Shown: in pieces, positions 26,363 through 35,146 of the stretch | Numbering within the stretch: position 1 is the first letter of the stretch | Layout: every line of letters begins with the position of its first letter | DNA from: Halomonas socia | GTDB taxonomy: Bacteria > Pseudomonadota > Gammaproteobacteria > Pseudomonadales > Halomonadaceae | Direction of reading: 5' to 3' | Length of the DNA: 64,000 nucleotides | Assembly (NCBI RefSeq): GCF_010977575.1 | Contig: NZ_CP048812.1 | Coordinates: 3,224,001 to 3,288,000 of the forward strand | Notes under the pieces: generated by a model | What the model was told of the DNA's origin: nothing | Database searches by the model: none | Seen by the model: only the letters and a program-made list of their open reading frames with translations | Translations under genes and position numbers: made by a program

Positions 26363-27675
26363 TCAGGGCCGCTCGGCGCGGAAATGCGAGCGCAGCGTCG
26401 ACCAGACGTCGACGTAGTCGCGCTGGCGGAAGTCGGCGTCGCGCGCGCCGGGCATGGTCTGGAACGGGTAGCGGCTCTCGAACATGAAGGCCAGGGTGGC
26501 AGCCTGATACTGGGGCGCGAGTTCGGCGTGGCTGGCCTTCTCGAACGTCTCGGCGTCCGGCCCATGGGGCGACATGCAGTTGTGCAGGCTGGCCCCGCCG
26601 GGCACGAAGCCCTCCGCCTTGGCGTCGTACTCGCCGTGGATCAGGCCCATGAACTCACTCATCAGGTTGCGATGGAAGTAGGGCGGGCGGAAGGTGTTCT
26701 CGGCCACCATCCAGCGCGGCGGGAAGATCACGAAGTCGATATTGGCCACGCCCGCGGTGTCCGAGGGTGAGGTCAGCACGGTGAAGATCGACGGGTCGGG
26801 ATGGTCGAAGCTTACCGTGTTGATGGTGTTGAAGTGGGCCAGGTCGTACTTGTAGGGGGCGTAGTTGCCGTGCCAGGCCACCACGTCAAGCGGCGAGTGG
26901 TCGAGATGGGTCACCCACAGCCGGCCGGCGAAGCGCGCCAGCAGCTCGAACTCGCCTGCCACGTCTTCATAGGCGGCGGCCGGTGCCAGGAAATCGCGGG
27001 GATTGGCCAGGCCGTTGGCGCCGATCGGGCCTAGCCCGGGTAGCTCGAAGGGCGCGCCGTAATTCTCGCAGACATAGCCGCGCGCCGCCTCAGTGCCCTC
27101 GGCCAACCGCACCTGGCACTTGATGCCACGCGGTATCACCGCGATCTCGCCGCTGGCGACCTCGAGCACGCCCATCTCGGTGCACACCACCAGGGCGCCG
27201 AGCTGCGGCACGATAAGCAGCTCACCGTCGGCATCGTAGAAGAAGCGCTGCATGCTGCGGTTGCAGGCATAGACGTGTACGCCGCAGCCGCCCTGGCCGG
27301 GGGCATCGCCGTTGATGCCGATGGTGGTCAGGCCGTCGATGAAGTCGGTGGGCTCGCTGGGCAGTGGCAGCGGGTCCCAGCGCATCTGGTTGGGATCGGC
27401 CAGCGCTGAGGCGTCGGGCGCGGTCACCCAGCGCGGATGGTCGAGCGGGCGATAGGCGCTCTGCACCACCGAGGGGCGAATACGGTACAGCCAGCTGCGC
27501 AGGTTTTGGCCGCGCGGCGCGGTGAAGGCCGAGCCTGTCAGCTGTTCGGCATACAGGCCGTAGGCGCAGCGCTGGGGTGAGTTCTGGCCCTCGGGAGGGC
27601 GCCGGGCAGCGCCTCGCTCGAGACGTGATTGCGAAAGCCGCTGTGGTACAACGGCACGGCATGCTGTGATGGCAT
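26363..27675 (-). pseudogene. hmgA: Homogentisate 1,2-dioxygenase, frameshifted near the N-terminus
   Basis: HmgA opens the ring of homogentisate with Fe(II) and O2. The reading from the ATG at 27675 (after AGGAG) gives a good N-terminus with [19 protein letters not shown]. The next family residues, [20 protein letters not shown], occur one frame over. One base is missing at about 27591-27597, in or beside CCC. Restoring one base gives 437 residues, the normal length. The rest is intact, including [20 protein letters not shown] and a His-rich C-terminal iron-site region. If real, the strain would accumulate homogentisate and form brown pigment. A sequencing error is equally possible. Confidence 0.9.
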
Positions 27676-27701
27676 GGCGAATCTCCTGGCTAGATTTGTT
27701 T

Positions 27702-27715
27702 GTTTCATTTGAAAC
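27702..27715. promoter_or_regulatory. Candidate MarR operator ahead of hmgA
   Basis: The perfect inverted repeat GTTTC-ATTT-GAAAC sits just downstream of the probable hmgA -10 element. It is nested in longer arms, CTAGATTT (27690-27697) and AAATCTAG (27717-27724). The same GTTTC-N4-GAAAC motif occurs ahead of the SLC6 transporter. The MarR gene next door is the likely binder. Confidence 0.65.
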
Positions 27716-27717
27716 TA

Positions 27718-27746
27718 AATCTAGCCGGAGGCCTTGGGTGGGTCAA
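27718..27746 (-). promoter_or_regulatory. Probable hmgA sigma-70 promoter
   Basis: On the minus strand TTGACC (27746-27741) and TAGATT (27723-27718) are separated by 17 bp. The -35 overlaps the marR stop codon. The transcript would start inside or beside the palindromic operator, which suits repression. Confidence 0.6.
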
Positions 27747-28213
27747 GCCTCGATCAACTGATCCAGGCGTGCGTCGAGCTTGTTGAGCAGCCGGAACAGG
27801 TCGCGATATTCGGCGCCGCTGAGGCCGTCGACCAGGCCTCCCTCCCACTCCAGGGCCAGCGGAATGGCCTCGGCCATCAGTACCCGGCCCGCCTCGGTGA
27901 GGCTCAGGCGCATGCTGCGCTGGTCGCGGCGAGTGCGCTGGCGGGCCAGCAGTTCGCGTTCGCCCAGCGACTTGACGGCCCGCGAGACCCGCGCCTTATC
28001 CATGTCGGTGAAGTCGCAGATCTGGCTGGCGGTGAGGCTGCGGCGCTGGTGCAGCCAGGCCAGGATGCGCCATTCGGCGATGCTGAGTTCGAACTCGCGG
28101 GCGTAGATCTGCGCCAGCGACTGGCTGATGCGCTCGGCGAGATGGGCCAGGCGATAGGGCAGAAACTGCTCCAGCTGCAGCTCGGGCGGCGGCGAAGAGG
28201 GGGCGTGGCTCAC
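27743..28213 (-). CDS. MarR-family transcriptional regulator
   Basis: This 156-residue protein is a winged-helix repressor of the MarR type. The DNA-binding region reads LTASQICDFTDMDKARVSRAVKSLGERELLARQRTRRDQRSMRLSLTEAGR in family order: helix, recognition helix, then an Arg/Asp-rich wing. It lies 67 bp upstream of hmgA in the same direction. That spacer contains a promoter and a GTTTC-N4-GAAAC palindrome. It probably represses the homogentisate operon and the SLC6 transporter until an intermediate binds it. The ligand is unknown. Pseudomonads use an IclR-type HmgR for this job, so it is functionally analogous but from a different family. Confidence 0.88.
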   Translation of the reverse strand: MSHAPSSPPPELQLEQFLPYRLAHLAERISQSLAQIYAREFELSIAEWRILAWLHQRRSLTASQICDFTDMDKARVSRAVKSLGERELLARQRTRRDQRSMRLSLTEAGRVLMAEAIPLALEWEGGLVDGLSGAEYRDLFRLLNKLDARLDQLIEA

Positions 28214-28292
28214 GGCGTGCGTCCTGTGTCGTAGCGTTCGAGTCGTGCCCCAGTGTAGCCGAGGGTGGTCACGGATGGTGATGGGTTGCAGC

Positions 28293-28310
28293 TGTCATGT
28301 TTTCGTTACG
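28293..28310 (+). promoter_or_regulatory. Candidate PhhR box upstream of the SLC6-type transporter
   Basis: The site TGTCA-N8-TTACG fits the TyrR box at 8 of 10 positions. It shares GTTTTCGTTACGG with hpd box 1. It lies about 40 bp ahead of the probable -35 of the transporter, a usual activator position. Confidence 0.62.
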
Positions 28311-28350
28311 GTTTTCTGGCGTGGCAATGGAGGCAGGCGTCTATCAGCGC

Positions 28351-28392
28351 TTGTCGAGGCCACTGCATGGGGCATATCGTTTCAAAAGAAAC
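28351..28392 (+). promoter_or_regulatory. Transporter promoter with candidate MarR operator
   Basis: A weak -35 (TTGTCG, 28351-28356) and -10 (TATCGT, 28375-28380) are spaced by 18 bp. The perfect palindrome GTTTC-AAAA-GAAAC (28379-28392) overlaps the end of the -10, the same arrangement as at hmgA. Confidence 0.55.
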
Positions 28393-28508
28393 ATTATTTT
28401 ATGCCGTTCATGACGTTTCATCTGGTCAATGACGATGATGCCCAGTGCTTCGGTAGCGAATCGCTCGGTAATCGCCGACAATAACAAGCTTCCTCGAAAG
28501 GTTTTGCA

Positions 28509-29969
28509 ATGACGACAAGACAACAACCCAAGAATCTCTGGCTCGGCCGCTGGGGGTTCGTGCTCGCCGCCACCGGTTCCGCGGTGGGCCTCGGCAATAT
28601 CTGGAAATTCCCCTATATCACCGGCGAATTTGGCGGCGGTGCCTTCGTGCTGGTGTACCTGGCCTGTATCCTGGCGGTGGGCGTGCCGATCATGATGGCC
28701 GAGATCGCCTTCGGGCGACGCGGACGCGGCAGTCCCATCGACGCCATCCGGCGCGTCACCCGCGAGTCGGGCCATGGGCGGCTGTGGTCGCTGGTGGGCT
28801 GGATGGCGATGCTGGCCGGCTTCATGATCCTCTCCTTCTACGTGGTGGTGGCCGGCTGGTCGTTCTCCTATCTGTGGAAGATGCTCAGCGGCTCGCTGGG
28901 CGGGTCGAGCGTCGATGACATGGTGGCGATCTTCGTCGCCAACAACGAGAACCCCTTCAACCTCGGCATGTGGAGCACTCTGGTGGTGGTGCTGACCATG
29001 CTGATCGTCGGCAAGGGGGTCCAGGCCGGCATCGAGCGCAGCGTCAGTTGGATGATGCCGGGCATGGTGATCATGCTGGCGATCCTGATCGGCTACGGCG
29101 TCTTCTCCGGCGGCTTCGGTGAGGCGGTCAGCTTCCTGTTCTCGTTCGATGCCAGCGGACTCTCCAGCGAAGGCATGCTGGCGGCCCTGGGCCACGCCTT
29201 CTTCACCCTATCGCTGGCGTCGGGGGCGATCCTCACCTACGGCGCCTATCTCCCCGATCGCAGTTCGATTGCCCGCACTACCTTCAGTGTGGCGGCCGCC
29301 GATACCGTGGTGGCACTGATGGCCGGTCTGGCAATCTTTCCGATTATCTTCGCCAACGGCATGGATCCCGGCGAGGGGCCGGGGTTGATCTTCATGAGCC
29401 TGCCGCTGGCTTTCCAGTCGATGCCGCTGGGCACGCTATTCGGCATCCTGTTTTTCGTGATGCTGTCGATGGCGGCGCTGACCTCGTCGATTTCGATGAT
29501 CGAGGCCACCGTGGCCTGGCTCAACGAGAGCAAGGGTATTGCTCGCAAGCACGCCGCCTGGGGCGTGGGAATCGTGCTGTGGCTGGTCAGCAGCCTGGCG
29601 ATGCTGTCGTTCAACTGGGGCGCCGACTGGACCCTGGCGGGGCGCAGCGCCTTCGACTGGCTCGACTACCTGACCTCGCGCTGGATGATGCCGCTGGGCG
29701 GCCTGGCGATGGCGCTGATGGCCGGCTTCCTGCTGCGCCACGAGATCTTCAAGGCCGAGCTCGGCCTGTCCGACACCCAGCACGCGCTGTGGCTGTTTAT
29801 GATCCGCTACGTCAGCCCGCTGGGGATCCTGCTGATCTTCGTCGATGCGCTGGGCATCGCGACCCTGCATCTGGCGTCGCAGTGGCCGTGGCTGCTGGCA
29901 CTGCTGGCGCTGGTGGTGGTCATCGGTGAGGTGGCAAGCCCGCGCCTGCGGCGTCCGCGCGACGCCTGA
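28509..29969 (+). CDS. Sodium-dependent SLC6/NSS-family transporter, probably for an aromatic amino acid
   Basis: This 486-residue membrane protein belongs to the neurotransmitter:sodium symporter family. It opens WGFVLAATGSAVGLGNIWKFPYITGEFGGG, the hallmark of helix 1 with its unwound substrate and sodium site. About 11 or 12 hydrophobic helices follow. Bacterial members carry tryptophan, tyrosine or leucine. The upstream region carries both a PhhR-like box and a MarR-type operator, which points to tyrosine or phenylalanine uptake. The ATG follows AAAGG. A hairpin lies 20 bp after the stop. The substrate is inferred from regulation and neighbours, not from the sequence itself. Confidence 0.9.
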   Translation: MTTRQQPKNLWLGRWGFVLAATGSAVGLGNIWKFPYITGEFGGGAFVLVYLACILAVGVPIMMAEIAFGRRGRGSPIDAIRRVTRESGHGRLWSLVGWMAMLAGFMILSFYVVVAGWSFSYLWKMLSGSLGGSSVDDMVAIFVANNENPFNLGMWSTLVVVLTMLIVGKGVQAGIERSVSWMMPGMVIMLAILIGYGVFSGGFGEAVSFLFSFDASGLSSEGMLAALGHAFFTLSLASGAILTYGAYLPDRSSIARTTFSVAAADTVVALMAGLAIFPIIFANGMDPGEGPGLIFMSLPLAFQSMPLGTLFGILFFVMLSMAALTSSISMIEATVAWLNESKGIARKHAAWGVGIVLWLVSSLAMLSFNWGADWTLAGRSAFDWLDYLTSRWMMPLGGLAMALMAGFLLRHEIFKAELGLSDTQHALWLFMIRYVSPLGILLIFVDALGIATLHLASQWPWLLALLALVVVIGEVASPRLRRPRDA

Positions 29970-29989
29970 CCTCGCCTGCAATGCTATTT

Positions 29990-30022
29990 ACTGCCCCGTC
30001 GGCCCGCGGCCGGCGGGGCAGT
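29990..30022. terminator. Hairpin after the SLC6-type transporter
   Basis: A 13-bp stem (with one G-T pair) encloses CCCGCGG; the arms begin ACTGCCCCG and end CGGGGCAGT. No U-tract follows, so it may stabilise the 3' end or work with Rho. Confidence 0.5.
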
Positions 30023-30111
30023 ATCGTGTGTGCGACAGGCTGGCAGCGCCTGCCATGATGCTCTAAACTTCGGCATATCTGCTGCCTTTTTTATTCCTTT
30101 TGGTTCTTGTG

Positions 30112-31428
30112 ATGGCCTCTTATCCCTCGCTAACCGCCGATGTCGGCCTGGCCAATCGCCGTGACTTTCCGCGCGGTCAGGTCGCCCTGGTGGGTGCCGG
30201 CCCGGGCGATCCCGAGCTGCTGACGCTCAAGGCGCTCAAGCGGCTGCAACTCGCCGAGGTAATCCTTCATGACCGGCTGGTCAGCGAGGAGATCCTGGCC
30301 ATGGCCAATCCCCAGGCACAGCGCTTCTATGTCGGCAAGGCCCGCTCCCACCACAGCGTGCCCCAGGAGGGCATCAACCAGGCGCTGGTGGACTGGGCGC
30401 ACCAGGGCAAGCGCGTGGTGCGCCTCAAGGGTGGCGATCCGTTCATCTTCGGCCGCGGCGGCGAAGAGCTCGAGACCCTGGCGGCGGCTGGCGTGGACTT
30501 CGAGGTGATCCCCGGGGTCACCGCGGCGGCGGGCTGTGGCGCCTATGCCGGTATTCCGCTGACTCACCGCGATCATGCCCAGTCGGTGCGCTTCATCACT
30601 GGCCACCTGCAGAACGGCAGCTGCGAGCTGGACTGGGCGACCCTGGCCCACCCCGGGCAGACCCTGGTGTTCTACATGGGCCTGGGTGGGCTGCCGATCA
30701 TCAGCGCGGCGCTGCGTTCCCACGGCCTGGCCGACGACACCCCGCTGGCGCTGATCGAGCAGGGCACCACGGCGCGCCAGCGGGTGCATGTCGGCACCCT
30801 GCGGCACTTGCCGGCGGGCGTTGCGGCGGGCACTATCAAGCCGCCGACGTTGATCATCGTCGGCCAGGTAGTGGCGCTGCATGCGCGCCTGGCGTGGTTC
30901 GACCCGCGCGAGGCCGGCAGCGGCGGCTGGCAGGAGGGTAAGCACCCCACCCCGAGGCCAACGCCGACAGCGCCTGAGTGCGATTCTGTTAGAGGTAGGC
31001 CGCTCGACATGCATGGACTCTCCAAGCCCCTTGCCGCCCGCGGGTCAGTGCGGTTCATGGCACTATGTGCGCTGCTGTCACTGGCCGTGGTGCTCGGCGG
31101 CTGCGCCAGTCGCGAGGCGCGTCAGCCGGGGGCTGGCGTAGCCACCGAGGAGGGCATCGCCTCCTACTACGCCGACCGCTACCATGGTCGCCAGACCGCC
31201 AGCGGCGAGCGTTTCGATCAGCGCGCGCTGACCGCGGCGCATCCCAGCCTGCCGTTTGGTACTCGTGTACGCGTCACCCATCTCGACAATGGCCGCGAAA
31301 CGGTGGTGCGCATCAACGATCGTGGCCCCTTCGTGCGCGGCCGTATCATCGACCTGTCGCGGCGCGCCGCCGAGGAGCTCGACATGCTAAGCAGCGGTGT
31401 CGCGCCGGTGCGCGTCAGCGCCGAGTGA
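30112..31428 (+). CDS. cobA: Uroporphyrinogen-III C-methyltransferase (SUMT) in frame with an RlpA-like lipoprotein
   Basis: The first 285 or so residues form a SUMT, which methylates uroporphyrinogen III on the way to sirohaem or cobalamin. Motifs are [52 protein letters not shown] and [15 protein letters not shown]. No stop codon follows. The frame continues without break into an RlpA-like protein at about residue 300. A stop (TGA at 30974-30976) exists one frame over, so a one-base indel near the C-rich stretch 30946-30958 would restore separate genes. The start is taken as the ATG at 30112; its ribosome binding site is weak. A real fusion would put a lipoprotein signal mid-protein, so two genes are more likely. 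Confidence 0.85.
   Translation: MASYPSLTADVGLANRRDFPRGQVALVGAGPGDPELLTLKALKRLQLAEVILHDRLVSEEILAMANPQAQRFYVGKARSHHSVPQEGINQALVDWAHQGKRVVRLKGGDPFIFGRGGEELETLAAAGVDFEVIPGVTAAAGCGAYAGIPLTHRDHAQSVRFITGHLQNGSCELDWATLAHPGQTLVFYMGLGGLPIISAALRSHGLADDTPLALIEQGTTARQRVHVGTLRHLPAGVAAGTIKPPTLIIVGQVVALHARLAWFDPREAGSGGWQEGKHPTPRPTPTAPECDSVRGRPLDMHGLSKPLAARGSVRFMALCALLSLAVVLGGCASREARQPGAGVATEEGIASYYADRYHGRQTASGERFDQRALTAAHPSLPFGTRVRVTHLDNGRETVVRINDRGPFVRGRIIDLSRRAAEELDMLSSGVAPVRVSAE
31009..31428 (+). CDS. rlpA: RlpA-like double-psi beta-barrel lipoprotein
   Basis: Translated from its own ATG at 31009 (after AGAGGTAGG), this 139-residue protein has a lipoprotein signal with lipobox LGGCAS. The double-psi beta-barrel follows: [20 protein letters not shown], then [17 protein letters not shown], then [20 protein letters not shown], all RlpA hallmarks. 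RlpA proteins are outer-membrane lipoproteins that bind or cleave septal peptidoglycan. The C-terminal SPOR domain of full-length RlpA is missing, so this is the short form. It shares frame with cobA without an intervening stop, as described there. Confidence 0.85.
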   Translation: MHGLSKPLAARGSVRFMALCALLSLAVVLGGCASREARQPGAGVATEEGIASYYADRYHGRQTASGERFDQRALTAAHPSLPFGTRVRVTHLDNGRETVVRINDRGPFVRGRIIDLSRRAAEELDMLSSGVAPVRVSAE

Positions 31429-31436
31429 GGCCCCGC

Positions 31437-33164
31437 ATGCCCGCCACCCGTCCCGAATTCATATCCGAAGTCGCACGCTGGCGGCGCCGTGGCCGCAGCC
31501 GCCGCGGGCTCAAGCTGCGCAGCTTCAGGCTGCAGGTAATGCTGCTGGTGGGGGCGCTGCTGGCCGGCATGCTGCTTGCCCAGGGCGCCTATCTCAATCA
31601 TCGCAAGGCCGAGATCATCGCCGACCAGATCGGCCAGCGGGCACTGTCGGTGGCGCTCTCGGTGGCCAGCATCCCGGCCTTGATCGAGGCCTTCGACGAC
31701 GACGATCCCAGCGCCACCATCCAGCCTATCGCCGAGCGCATTCGCCGCGAGACCGGCGCCCGCTACGTGGTGGTCGGCGACGAGGAGGGCATCCGCTATT
31801 CCCACCCGCTGGAAGAGCGGCTCGGCCTGTCGATGGTCGGTGGCGACAACGATCGCGCGCTGATCCACGGCGAGTCCTACGTCTCCGAGGCAACCGGCTC
31901 GCTGGGTGAAGCGATGCGCGGCAAGACCCCGGTGTTCGACGCCGAGGGCAATATCGTCGGCATCGTCTCGGTGGGCTTCATGCTCGATCGCGTGGAGCTG
32001 GATGTCATCGAGCATACCAGCCTCGGCTGGCTGCTGGTGGCACTCATGATCGTGTTCGGTTTCGCCGGCGCCTACGGCCTGTCGCGCCACCTGAAGCGCG
32101 TTATCCTGGGCCTCGAACCTCACGAGATCGCGCGCCTGGCGATGGAGAAGGAAGCCATCCTGCAGTCGATCCACGAGGGCATCCTGGCGGTCAACCACGA
32201 GGGCCAGATCACCCTGCTCAACCAGCAGGGGCGACGCTTTCTCGACCTGCCCAGCGAGCGTGAGGTGCTCGGTCAGCCGGTCCAGGAGGTGGTGCCCAAC
32301 TCGCGGCTGATGGAGGTGCTCGACAGCGGCGAACGCCAGTTCGACCAGGAGATGTGGCTGGGCGATCATCCGGTGGTGGTCAACCGCGTGCCGGTGATGC
32401 ACGAAGGTGAGGTCGAAGGGGCGGTGGCGACCTTCCGCAGCCGGCGCGAGATCGTCGACCTGTCCCAGGCGCTGAGCGCGGTGACCCGCGACGTCGACAT
32501 GCTGCGCGCCCAGGCCCATGAGTTTTCCAATAAGCTGTATACCATCTCCGGCCTGCTGCAGCTCGACCGGGTCAAGGAAGCGCTGGCGCTGATTCATCAG
32601 GAGAGCGAGCGAGCCCAGGCGCAGATGGCGTTTCTGATGGCCCACGTCGCCGACCCGGTGCTCAGTGGTACCCTGATGGGCAAGCTGACCCGCGCCCGGG
32701 AGCTGGGCGTGCAGCTCGAGATCGACGAACAGAGCTCGCTCGGCGTGCCGCTGACCTTGCACGGCCAGGAGGTGCTGATGACGGTGATCGGCAATTTGCT
32801 CGACAACGCCTGCTATGCCGCGGTGCAGGGCATCGGCACACCCAGTGCCGCCGGCCTCGACGCTGACGCTGGCCCGCGCCAACCGCGGGTACGGCTGTTC
32901 TTCACCGATCTTGGCGACCAGTTGCTGATCGAGGTCGAGGACAACGGCCCCGGCGTGCCGCCCGAGCAGGTCGAGTCGATCTTCAGCGAGGGCTTCTCGA
33001 CCAAGCCCGGCAAGCATCGCGGTATCGGCCTGGTGCTGGTCAGCCGGCTGTGCCAGGAGAACGGCGGTGCCATCACCCTGGAGGACAGCGAGCTGGGCGG
33101 CGCCGGCTTTACCGTGGTGCTCGACAAGACGCTGTGCCGCGAGACCAGTGCCAGCGACGCCTGA
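31437..33164 (+). CDS. CitA/DcuS-type sensor histidine kinase
   Basis: This 575-residue inner-membrane kinase senses an extracellular carboxylate and phosphorylates the regulator encoded next. There is a transmembrane helix near residues 33-52 and a periplasmic CitA-type PAS domain (about 55-190; ARYVVVGDEEGIRYSHP). A second helix lies near 198-218, then a cytoplasmic PAS (about 235-330). The dimerisation segment has the phospho-acceptor His in RAQAHEFSNKLYTISGLLQ. The ATPase shows N-box NLLDNACYA, G1 EDNGPGVP and G2 HRGIGLVLV. The start at 31437 is chosen as the first ATG after rlpA. Neighbouring tctCBA suggests tricarboxylate sensing. Confidence 0.92.
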   Translation: MPATRPEFISEVARWRRRGRSRRGLKLRSFRLQVMLLVGALLAGMLLAQGAYLNHRKAEIIADQIGQRALSVALSVASIPALIEAFDDDDPSATIQPIAERIRRETGARYVVVGDEEGIRYSHPLEERLGLSMVGGDNDRALIHGESYVSEATGSLGEAMRGKTPVFDAEGNIVGIVSVGFMLDRVELDVIEHTSLGWLLVALMIVFGFAGAYGLSRHLKRVILGLEPHEIARLAMEKEAILQSIHEGILAVNHEGQITLLNQQGRRFLDLPSEREVLGQPVQEVVPNSRLMEVLDSGERQFDQEMWLGDHPVVVNRVPVMHEGEVEGAVATFRSRREIVDLSQALSAVTRDVDMLRAQAHEFSNKLYTISGLLQLDRVKEALALIHQESERAQAQMAFLMAHVADPVLSGTLMGKLTRARELGVQLEIDEQSSLGVPLTLHGQEVLMTVIGNLLDNACYAAVQGIGTPSAAGLDADAGPRQPRVRLFFTDLGDQLLIEVEDNGPGVPPEQVESIFSEGFSTKPGKHRGIGLVLVSRLCQENGGAITLEDSELGGAGFTVVLDKTLCRETSASDA

Positions 33165-33210
33165 GCACGCCAACAACACGCCAGTAACGCATACAACAAT
33201 AGGGAAACAG

Positions 33211-33951
33211 ATGAGCGAACCCGTGTATGGGATCCTGATTGTCGAGGACGATTTTCGTATCGCCGATATCAACCGCGCCTTCATCGAGCAGAGCGATGGT
33301 TTCGAGGTGGTCGGCATGGCCAAGACCGGCGCCGAGGCGATGGCGATTCTCGCCCGCGACGCGAGCAGCATTCATCTGGTGTTGCTGGATGCCTATATCC
33401 CCGACGTCGAGGGCCTCGAGCTGCTATGGGAGATGCGCCGCCGTCACGCACATCTCGACATCGTCATGATCACCGCCGCCAAGGAGGTCGAGACCATCGC
33501 CGAGGCGCTGCGTGGCGGCGTCTTCGACTATCTGATAAAGCCCACCGAGGGTGCGCGCATGGCGCAGATGCTGCACCGTTTTCGCCAGGAGCGCGCGGCG
33601 CTGGACCACAAGGCCGAGATGAGCCAGGAGGAGCTCGACCGCACCCTGGGACGCATGCGTGGGAGTACCGAAAAGGCATCAGCTGCCAGGCGCACGGCGC
33701 TGCCCAAGGGCATCGACCGGCTGACACTGGGGGCGGTAGTTGGTGCGCTGCGCGAGGAGGTCGGTCCGCTAACCGCCATGCAACTGGCGACCCTGATCGG
33801 CGCCAGTCGCTCCACCGCGCGTCGCTACCTGGAATTTCTGGTATCGGTGGACGTGGCTCGCGCCGAACTGGGCTATGGTGATGTAGGCAGGCCGGAGCGC
33901 CGCTACCGGTTGGTGGGTAGTGCCGATGAGTGGCTGGGTGAGGGCGCCTGA
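33211..33951 (+). CDS. CitB/DcuR-type response regulator
   Basis: This 246-residue partner of the kinase has an N-terminal receiver domain with the acidic pair in ILIVEDDFRIADINR, the phospho-acceptor Asp in LVLLDAYIPDVEGLELL and the conserved Lys in DYLIKPTEGARM. The C-terminal DNA-binding part contains LTAMQLATLIGASRSTARRYLEFLV, typical of the CitB class. The ATG at 33211 follows AGGGAAA. It lies 46 bp after the kinase gene and 173 bp ahead of tctC, its probable target. Confidence 0.92.
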   Translation: MSEPVYGILIVEDDFRIADINRAFIEQSDGFEVVGMAKTGAEAMAILARDASSIHLVLLDAYIPDVEGLELLWEMRRRHAHLDIVMITAAKEVETIAEALRGGVFDYLIKPTEGARMAQMLHRFRQERAALDHKAEMSQEELDRTLGRMRGSTEKASAARRTALPKGIDRLTLGAVVGALREEVGPLTAMQLATLIGASRSTARRYLEFLVSVDVARAELGYGDVGRPERRYRLVGSADEWLGEGA

Positions 33952-34043
33952 TGGCCGGGTTTACGGCGTGATCACAATGAGCAAAATGCCGCTAATGCGC
34001 TTTTTATCGTTTATCGTCACAAGCTTGTCGGCCTGAATCACCT

Positions 34044-34057
34044 TGCACTAGGGTGCA
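34044..34057. promoter_or_regulatory. Palindrome upstream of tctC
   Basis: The inverted repeat TGCAC-TAGG-GTGCA lies 67 bp ahead of the tctC start. It is the only clear dyad in the 173-bp spacer and could bind the CitB-type regulator. This is inference. Confidence 0.3.
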
Positions 34058-34124
34058 GGGCGAGACCTATCGAGGCACCGCAAGCGTGCCGATAACAACC
34101 AAAGCAATTGAAGTGGAGAACGCC

Positions 34125-35123
34125 ATGACCGCCAAGCTTACCCGTCTATCCTTCCTGGCCCTGCCGCTGGCCGCCACCATGGCCTTCGGCGCCGCCACGG
34201 CCCAGGCCGACGACTGGCAGCCGACCAGCTCGGTAGAGTTCATCGCCCCGGCCAATCCGGGTGGCGGCTGGGATACCCTGGTGCGCACCACCTCGCGGGT
34301 GATCCAGGAAGAGGGTCTGGCCGAGCGCAACTTCGCCGCGATCAACACCCCGGGCGGCGGCGGTGCCGTGGCCTGGGCGCAGATCGCCCGTGACGACGGC
34401 AACCCGCACAAGATCTTCGCCACCAGCCCGCCGATCATCCTGGTGCCGCTGGCCGGCACCTCGCGCTATGATCATAATGACTTCACGCCGATCGCGCGTC
34501 TGATCACCGACTACTCTATCGTGCTGGTTCCGGCCGACTCCGAGTACCAGAGCCTCAACGACCTGATGGAAGCGATGGCGGCTGATACCAGCCTCAGCGT
34601 AGGCGGCGGCAGCGCCCCGGGCTCCATGGACCACATCTCCATTGCCGGCCTGGCCTCGGCCGCGGGTCTCAATGCCTCGGACGTCAACTACATCCCGTTC
34701 TCGGGCGGCGGCGAGGCCATGACCAACCTGATGGGTGGTCACGTCGAAGCGGTCATCACCGGTGCCGGCGAAGCCGCAGGCCAGCTGGGCGAAGGCAGCG
34801 ATATTCGCGCGCTGGGCGTCTCGGCGCCTGAGCGCCTGAGCGGTTCACTGGCCGACGTGCCGACCTACCTCGAGCAGGACATCGACTACACCTTCGACAT
34901 CTGGCGTGGCGTGATGGGCACCCCGGACATGCCGGAAGAGGCGGTGGCCTACTACGAGAACCTCTTCGCCGAGATGCTCGAGACCGACGGCTGGGCCGAC
35001 GCCCGTGACCAGCTGGGCTGGCTGGATGCCTATCAGGATAGCGAAGAGTTCGGCGACTTCCTCGACGCGCAGAAAGAGCAGTTCAGCGAAGTGCTGAGCG
35101 AGCTGGGCCTGCTCGGCGACTGA
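34125..35123 (+). CDS. tctC: Tripartite tricarboxylate transporter substrate-binding protein
   Basis: TctC is the periplasmic receptor of a secondary tripartite transporter for citrate-like acids. The 332-residue protein has a Sec signal ending ATAQADDW. The mature part opens SVEFIAPANPGGGWDTLVRT, the family PGGGWD motif for carboxylate binding. The family segment GGGSAPGSMDHISIAGLA follows. The ATG at 34125 follows GTGGAG. It is the first gene of tctCBA. A strong hairpin after it may keep its mRNA level above that of the two membrane genes. Confidence 0.93.
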   Translation: MTAKLTRLSFLALPLAATMAFGAATAQADDWQPTSSVEFIAPANPGGGWDTLVRTTSRVIQEEGLAERNFAAINTPGGGGAVAWAQIARDDGNPHKIFATSPPIILVPLAGTSRYDHNDFTPIARLITDYSIVLVPADSEYQSLNDLMEAMAADTSLSVGGGSAPGSMDHISIAGLASAAGLNASDVNYIPFSGGGEAMTNLMGGHVEAVITGAGEAAGQLGEGSDIRALGVSAPERLSGSLADVPTYLEQDIDYTFDIWRGVMGTPDMPEEAVAYYENLFAEMLETDGWADARDQLGWLDAYQDSEEFGDFLDAQKEQFSEVLSELGLLGD

Positions 35124-35146
35124 GCCGACCACTCAGTGCTGTTACG

